9,965 nt of DNA. Origin: Deltaproteobacteria bacterium (GTDB lineage Bacteria; Desulfobacterota; Desulfuromonadia; Desulfuromonadales; Geopsychrobacteraceae). How positions within the stretch are numbered: position 1 is the stretch's first letter; each line of letters opens with the position of its first letter. The stretch covers positions 1 to 9,965 of the forward strand of contig JAACTI010000075.1 in assembly GCA_009993495.1 (NCBI GenBank). The letters run 5' to 3'. A model generated the notes under the pieces. It was not told the DNA's origin and did not search any database. It saw only the letters and a list, made by a program, of their open reading frames with translations. Position numbers and translations under genes: made by a program. Shown here piece after piece: positions 6,401-9,965 of this stretch.

Positions 6401-7342
6401 TCATTCTGCCTTGTCTAAGAGCAATTTGTCCAGTTGTTGCCAAGCAATTTCGATCTGGCTTTGCGCCCGCTTTTCCGTCAACCAGCGTGCAAAAATTTCT
6501 TCGGCGAACTCTTGCTGCCGTTGGCGGCGAATCTTTTCTTCGACCTCTTCAAAGGGCTGTAATCCGGCTTGCAGATATTTCTCCACCATAAAGAGATGGA
6601 TGCCGTAACTGCTGTGCACCACCGGGCTGATATCCCCCGGCTTGAGGGCGAAAAGTACCTGCTCAAATTCCGGCGGCAACTCGCCGCGCGCGACCAGCCC
6701 TAAACTTCCCCCTTGATCGCGATCAGGAGACAAAGAATACTGGCGCGCCAGGCGGGCAAAATCTTCGCCTGCGACGAGACGTTCACGTATATTCTCGGCT
6801 TGGGTTTTATTTTTCAGCAGCATCTGACGCGCCTGAAGTTGTGCGGGGCGCTGATAGTCTTGCTGGTGACCTTGATAATAGTGCACCAGTTCCTGCCGGG
6901 CCAGAGGAGGGCGATTCTCGACCAGCTGGGCCAGCAGGCGCTCACGCAACAGGCTTGTGTGCAGCTGCTGATACCAGCGGACGCTGTCTTGTCCAGATTG
7001 CTGGATAATTTCGGCAAATTTCTCGGGAGGATACTGACCAATGAGAGTCTTGATTTTTTGCTGTAAATCTTCAGCACTGATCTGGATGTCGCGCTGCGCG
7101 GCTGCGCTGCGCAGCAACTCTTCGTCGATGAAACGCGCCAGGGTCTGACGCAGCAATCTTTTCTGCTCTGCGGGAGGGAGAGCGGTCAACTCACGCCGCA
7201 AGGGGCCAAGAGCGGCACGAAATTCTTCCAGGCTGATTTCGTGCGTATCTATGCGCAATAAGGGATGTTGCCGTTTTTCGCATGCCGATAGGGTCAGGGA
7301 CAGCAGCACCAGCAGTAACAGGTGCAACGGGAATTTTTTCAT
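6401..7342 (-). CDS. Parvulin-type peptidyl-prolyl isomerase lipoprotein (PrsA/PpiD/SurA-like foldase)
   Basis: A 313-residue lipoprotein precursor. The lipobox is L18-S19-A20-C21 after a hydrophobic signal, and E22 after the cysteine gives no inner-membrane retention signal by the E. coli +2 rule, so an outer-membrane periplasmic-face location is likely. A SurA_N-like helical region (about 28-165) precedes a parvulin (rotamase) domain at about 168-257. Visible rotamase motifs are GEDFARLARQYSLSP, GGSLGLV (211-217), GELPPEF (220-226) and SSYGIHLFMVE (244-254). The ARHIL segment reads ARQML (171-175), with Gln in place of the first catalytic His; H249 is retained. A charged helical tail follows. 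The ATG overlaps the mfd stop as ATGA, so the two are translationally coupled, with AGG about 7 nt before the start. It probably assists folding of exported proteins together with the SurA-like product downstream. The specific client is unknown. Confidence 0.88.
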   Translation of the reverse strand: MKKFPLHLLLLVLLSLTLSACEKRQHPLLRIDTHEISLEEFRAALGPLRRELTALPPAEQKRLLRQTLARFIDEELLRSAAAQRDIQISAEDLQQKIKTLIGQYPPEKFAEIIQQSGQDSVRWYQQLHTSLLRERLLAQLVENRPPLARQELVHYYQGHQQDYQRPAQLQARQMLLKNKTQAENIRERLVAGEDFARLARQYSLSPDRDQGGSLGLVARGELPPEFEQVLFALKPGDISPVVHSSYGIHLFMVEKYLQAGLQPFEEVEEKIRRQRQQEFAEEIFARWLTEKRAQSQIEIAWQQLDKLLLDKAE

Positions 7343-9965
7343 GGCGCGACCTGCCCCCGGGCAAGTCGCTGGAGCTCGCTGCGCACCTCGGCGATCAGCT
7401 CTGCCTCGCGCAGGCGCTCTGACGTCCGCACGAGCAAACGAAAGCCGGCGGCCAGACTGTAGCGCTGCGGCTCCGCGTGTAAAAGTTGGCGGATAAAATC
7501 CCCCGAAATTGAGGTGTCGGCATGGAAAGACAAACTGAGGCGGCGGCCATCGTATTCCAAAAGTTCAATTTTCAGCTGCTTGAGTTGGATCCGCAAGCGC
7601 ATGCTGCCGAGCAAGAGCTGGCCAGCTGCGGGCAGTTCTCCGTAGCGATCTTGCAACTCGTCCGCCAAATGAAAAATTTCGGCATCATCTTCCGCTGCGG
7701 CAAGCTGCTGATAAAATTTCAGCCGTTGATTGGGATCGGGCAGATATTTTTCCGGCAGATAGGCCGATAAGCCCAGGCGGATTTCCGGGTCAATTCGCTG
7801 CTCGCGCTCCCGTCCGCGCAGGGTTTCAATCGTCTCTTCCAGCAGTTCGGTATAGAGCTCAAACCCAATCGCCGCAATCGGCCCCGACTGTTTCGCGCCG
7901 AGCAGATCACCGGCCCCGCGCAGCTCCAGATCTTGGCTGGCAATGCGGAATCCGGCCCCCAGTTCGGTCAGCTCCTGCAAAACCTTGAGGCGTTCCCGCG
8001 CTTCGCGGGTCAGACTGGCATCTCCCGGGATGAGGAGATAGGCATAGGCGCGACGATCTGAACGCCCGACGCGGCCGCGCAACTGATAAAGCTGTGAAAG
8101 CCCGAAGCAATCGGCACGATTAATAATAATGGTGTTTGCCCCCGGGATATCCAGGCCATTTTCGATAATGGTTGATGCCAGCAACACATTGGAGCGACCT
8201 TCAACAAAATCGAGCATCACCTTTTCGAGGTCTTTTTCATTCATTTGACCATGACCGATGGCAATTTTTGCCTCGGGCACCAATTGGCGTAAATGATCGG
8301 CCATAGCCGCGATAGTTTGTACCCGGTTGTGCACAAAATAGACCTGACCACCGCGTTGCAGTTCACGTAAAATCGCCTGGCGGATCAGGTCATCATCGAA
8401 ACGGGTCACATAGGTTCGAATCGCCAGTCGATCGACCGGCGCGGTCTCGATTACCGACAGATCACGCATTCCGGTCATACTCATATGCAGCGTACGCGGA
8501 ATGGGGGTTGCGGTCAGGGTCAGGGTATCAACTTCCGCCCGCAAGCTCTTGAGACGTTCCTTGTGGCTGACGCCGAAACGCTGTTCTTCATCTATCACCA
8601 GCAGACCGAGATCTTTGAAACGGATATCGCGCTGCAACAAACGATGGGTGCCAATAACAATATCTACCCGCCCATTGGCCATGGCGTCGAGAACCTTGCG
8701 CACCTCGGCCGCGCTGCGAAAGCGCGAGATCATTTCAACGCGCACCGGGAAATCCTTCAAGCGCCCGGTAAAACTTTGCCAGTGCTGTTGGGCCAGAATC
8801 GTGGTCGGTACCAGCACCGCCACCTGCTTGCCATCGAGCACCGCCTTCACCGCGGCCCGCAGGGCAACTTCGGTTTTGCCGTAACCGACATCGCCGCACA
8901 CCAGACGATCCATGGGACGGGGGGAACACATATCGGCCAGAGTTTCGAGAATCGCGTTGGCCTGATCAGGGGTTTCCTCGTAGGGAAAGGTGGCTTCAAA
9001 CTCGCGAAATAAGCGATCAGGCGGGCTGAAAGCAAAACCTTCACAGAGTTCGCGCCGGGCATAAATTTCGAGGAGCTGCCGTGCCAGCTCCTCAATCGCG
9101 GTGCGTGCCTTGAGCCGAGCCTTTTCCCAACTCTGACCGCCCATTTTGTCGAGGCGCGGCTGGGCACCTTCACCGCCAATGTACTTCTGAACTTTTTCGA
9201 TACGCTCGACAGGCAAATAAAGTTTGTCGTTACCGGCATATTCGAGATGAAGATAATCACCTGAAATTGCACCGGTTTTCAGGTGGATCAACCCCAGATA
9301 ACGCCCGACACCGTGATCAATGTGCACGATATAGTCATTTTCACGCAGATCACCCAATCCCGAAAAAAGCTCACGTGCACTTTTGCGTTTCGGCTTGTGG
9401 TGGTGGCTGCGCTGACCGAAAATTTCCTCTTCAGTAATAATCCCTAAATGATCGAAAGGCAGGTGGAAGCCGGCAGACAGCTTGCCGATGTGCAGCTGCG
9501 GGGCTTGTGCCGTTAACGCAGAAAAATTTCCGGGTGTGCTGATGGGCAATTGCCACCCATTTTCCCTCAGCAACTCTTGCAAGCGCCGCGCTTGTCCTGG
9601 TTGCCGACACACCAAAAGGATCTTCCACTTGGCGGCGCGCCAGGCTTCAAGCTTGTCCAGCAAGGGGGTCAGGCCATCTTGCCCCTCCGCCAGACTGGCG
9701 CGCAGATCCTGGTTGGTATGACAGTCGAAATGGTAACTGTAGTGTTGCGCATCAAGAGCATAAACCCGCAGAGAACTCAGCCGAACAGGCCGGTAGGTGG
9801 CCAGAGCCTTCTCAAGTTCTTCCGGTTCCAGAAAGAGATCCTGGCGCTTGGCGTGAGGTTCCCGGTTAGCGCTGAGGCGCGCTTCTGCCGAGCGAATTTC
9901 ACTGCTGAAGCGATCAATCTCCTGCTCGATGGCGGGGGGGTCAATCAACACCAGGTCGGCCCGAG
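7339..9965 (-). CDS. mfd: Mfd, transcription-repair coupling factor, 5' partial
   Basis: Mfd is a DNA translocase that binds stalled RNA polymerase, pushes it off the lesion and recruits UvrA. About 875 residues are visible. The frame stays open through the right edge, so the GTG at 9951 is internal. By alignment to E. coli Mfd (1148 aa, P-loop near residue 630) about 275 N-terminal residues of the UvrB-like module are missing. Counting from the GTG: the end of the UvrB-like region (about 1-195); the RNA-polymerase interaction domain (about 200-300, with NDYIVHIDHGVGRYLG); helicase motif I GDVGYGKTE (353-361); DEEQ box (454-457); LTATPIPRT (479-487); VYFVHNRV (537-544); STIIENGLDIP (593-603) and QLRGRVGR (623-630); the translocation motif; then the C-terminal UvrA-masking domain. 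All visible motifs are intact. It ends by overlapping the foldase lipoprotein start. Confidence 0.97.
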   Translation of the reverse strand, partial: RADLVLIDPPAIEQEIDRFSSEIRSAEARLSANREPHAKRQDLFLEPEELEKALATYRPVRLSSLRVYALDAQHYSYHFDCHTNQDLRASLAEGQDGLTPLLDKLEAWRAAKWKILLVCRQPGQARRLQELLRENGWQLPISTPGNFSALTAQAPQLHIGKLSAGFHLPFDHLGIITEEEIFGQRSHHHKPKRKSARELFSGLGDLRENDYIVHIDHGVGRYLGLIHLKTGAISGDYLHLEYAGNDKLYLPVERIEKVQKYIGGEGAQPRLDKMGGQSWEKARLKARTAIEELARQLLEIYARRELCEGFAFSPPDRLFREFEATFPYEETPDQANAILETLADMCSPRPMDRLVCGDVGYGKTEVALRAAVKAVLDGKQVAVLVPTTILAQQHWQSFTGRLKDFPVRVEMISRFRSAAEVRKVLDAMANGRVDIVIGTHRLLQRDIRFKDLGLLVIDEEQRFGVSHKERLKSLRAEVDTLTLTATPIPRTLHMSMTGMRDLSVIETAPVDRLAIRTYVTRFDDDLIRQAILRELQRGGQVYFVHNRVQTIAAMADHLRQLVPEAKIAIGHGQMNEKDLEKVMLDFVEGRSNVLLASTIIENGLDIPGANTIIINRADCFGLSQLYQLRGRVGRSDRRAYAYLLIPGDASLTREARERLKVLQELTELGAGFRIASQDLELRGAGDLLGAKQSGPIAAIGFELYTELLEETIETLRGREREQRIDPEIRLGLSAYLPEKYLPDPNQRLKFYQQLAAAEDDAEIFHLADELQDRYGELPAAGQLLLGSMRLRIQLKQLKIELLEYDGRRLSLSFHADTSISGDFIRQLLHAEPQRYSLAAGFRLLVRTSERLREAELIAEVRSELQRLARGQVAP
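9070..9093. repeat. 9-bp perfect inverted repeat within mfd
   Basis: GAGGAGCTG (9070-9078) and CAGCTCCTC (9085-9093) flank a 6-nt loop. It lies in the codons for EELARQLLE at the end of the RNA-polymerase interaction domain. The near-symmetric protein sequence explains much of it, so a function is not implied. Confidence 0.45.

Noticed and set aside
6740..6751. 12-bp palindrome CTGGCGCGCCAG inside the foldase lipoprotein gene
   Set aside because: Six-base arms are expected a few times per 10 kb, and it lies in coding sequence of ordinary composition.
9070..9093. 9-bp inverted repeat in mfd as a regulatory hairpin
   Set aside because: The symmetric EEL...LLE codons explain it, and arms of this size are not rare once several loop lengths are allowed. 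Listed as a feature only.

Overview
The window reads as a housekeeping stretch of a Gram-negative bacterial chromosome. The likely source is a deltaproteobacterium of the Desulfuromonadales/Geobacter kind. That placement rests on remembered gene order (mfd, parvulin lipoprotein, surA, pdxA, uvrA) and on the style of the proteins, so it is an inference. Coding density is high. The only non-coding stretches are about 143 bp (229-371), 265 bp (1310-1574) and 39 bp (6362-6400).

Layout. On the + strand the window opens with the last 75 codons of a PLP-dependent trans-sulfuration enzyme (1-228). Everything else is on the - strand. Read in the direction of transcription, from the right edge leftwards, a tightly packed run holds mfd (start beyond the window), a parvulin-type foldase lipoprotein, a SurA-like periplasmic chaperone, pdxA and uvrA. 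Junctions are an ATGA overlap (mfd/lipoprotein), 39 nt, a TTG/TGA overlap (surA/pdxA) and 12 nt (pdxA/uvrA), so one operon is likely. After an AT-rich, structure-containing gap comes a second two-gene - strand unit. It encodes a small membrane protein with a histidine-kinase-like dimerisation hairpin but no ATPase domain, followed by a stand-alone receiver domain. The receiver gene ends convergently with the + strand enzyme.

How the genes fit together. Mfd removes stalled RNA polymerase from lesions and recruits UvrA, so the run begins and ends with two proteins that meet in transcription-coupled nucleotide excision repair. Between them lie two envelope foldases of the same fold class and the PdxA enzyme of pyridoxal-phosphate synthesis. 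surA next to pdxA is also the arrangement in E. coli. The membrane-DHp/receiver pair looks like a piece of a phosphorelay that must borrow its phosphate from another kinase. It is the least ordinary item here.

I see no transposon, CRISPR array, prophage, tRNA or rRNA. Apart from the DHp/receiver pair, the best unexplained signals are non-coding: a 17-bp-arm inverted repeat after uvrA that overlaps a second hairpin, a pair of mutually exclusive hairpins between the convergent genes, and a 21-bp palindrome inside pdxA.
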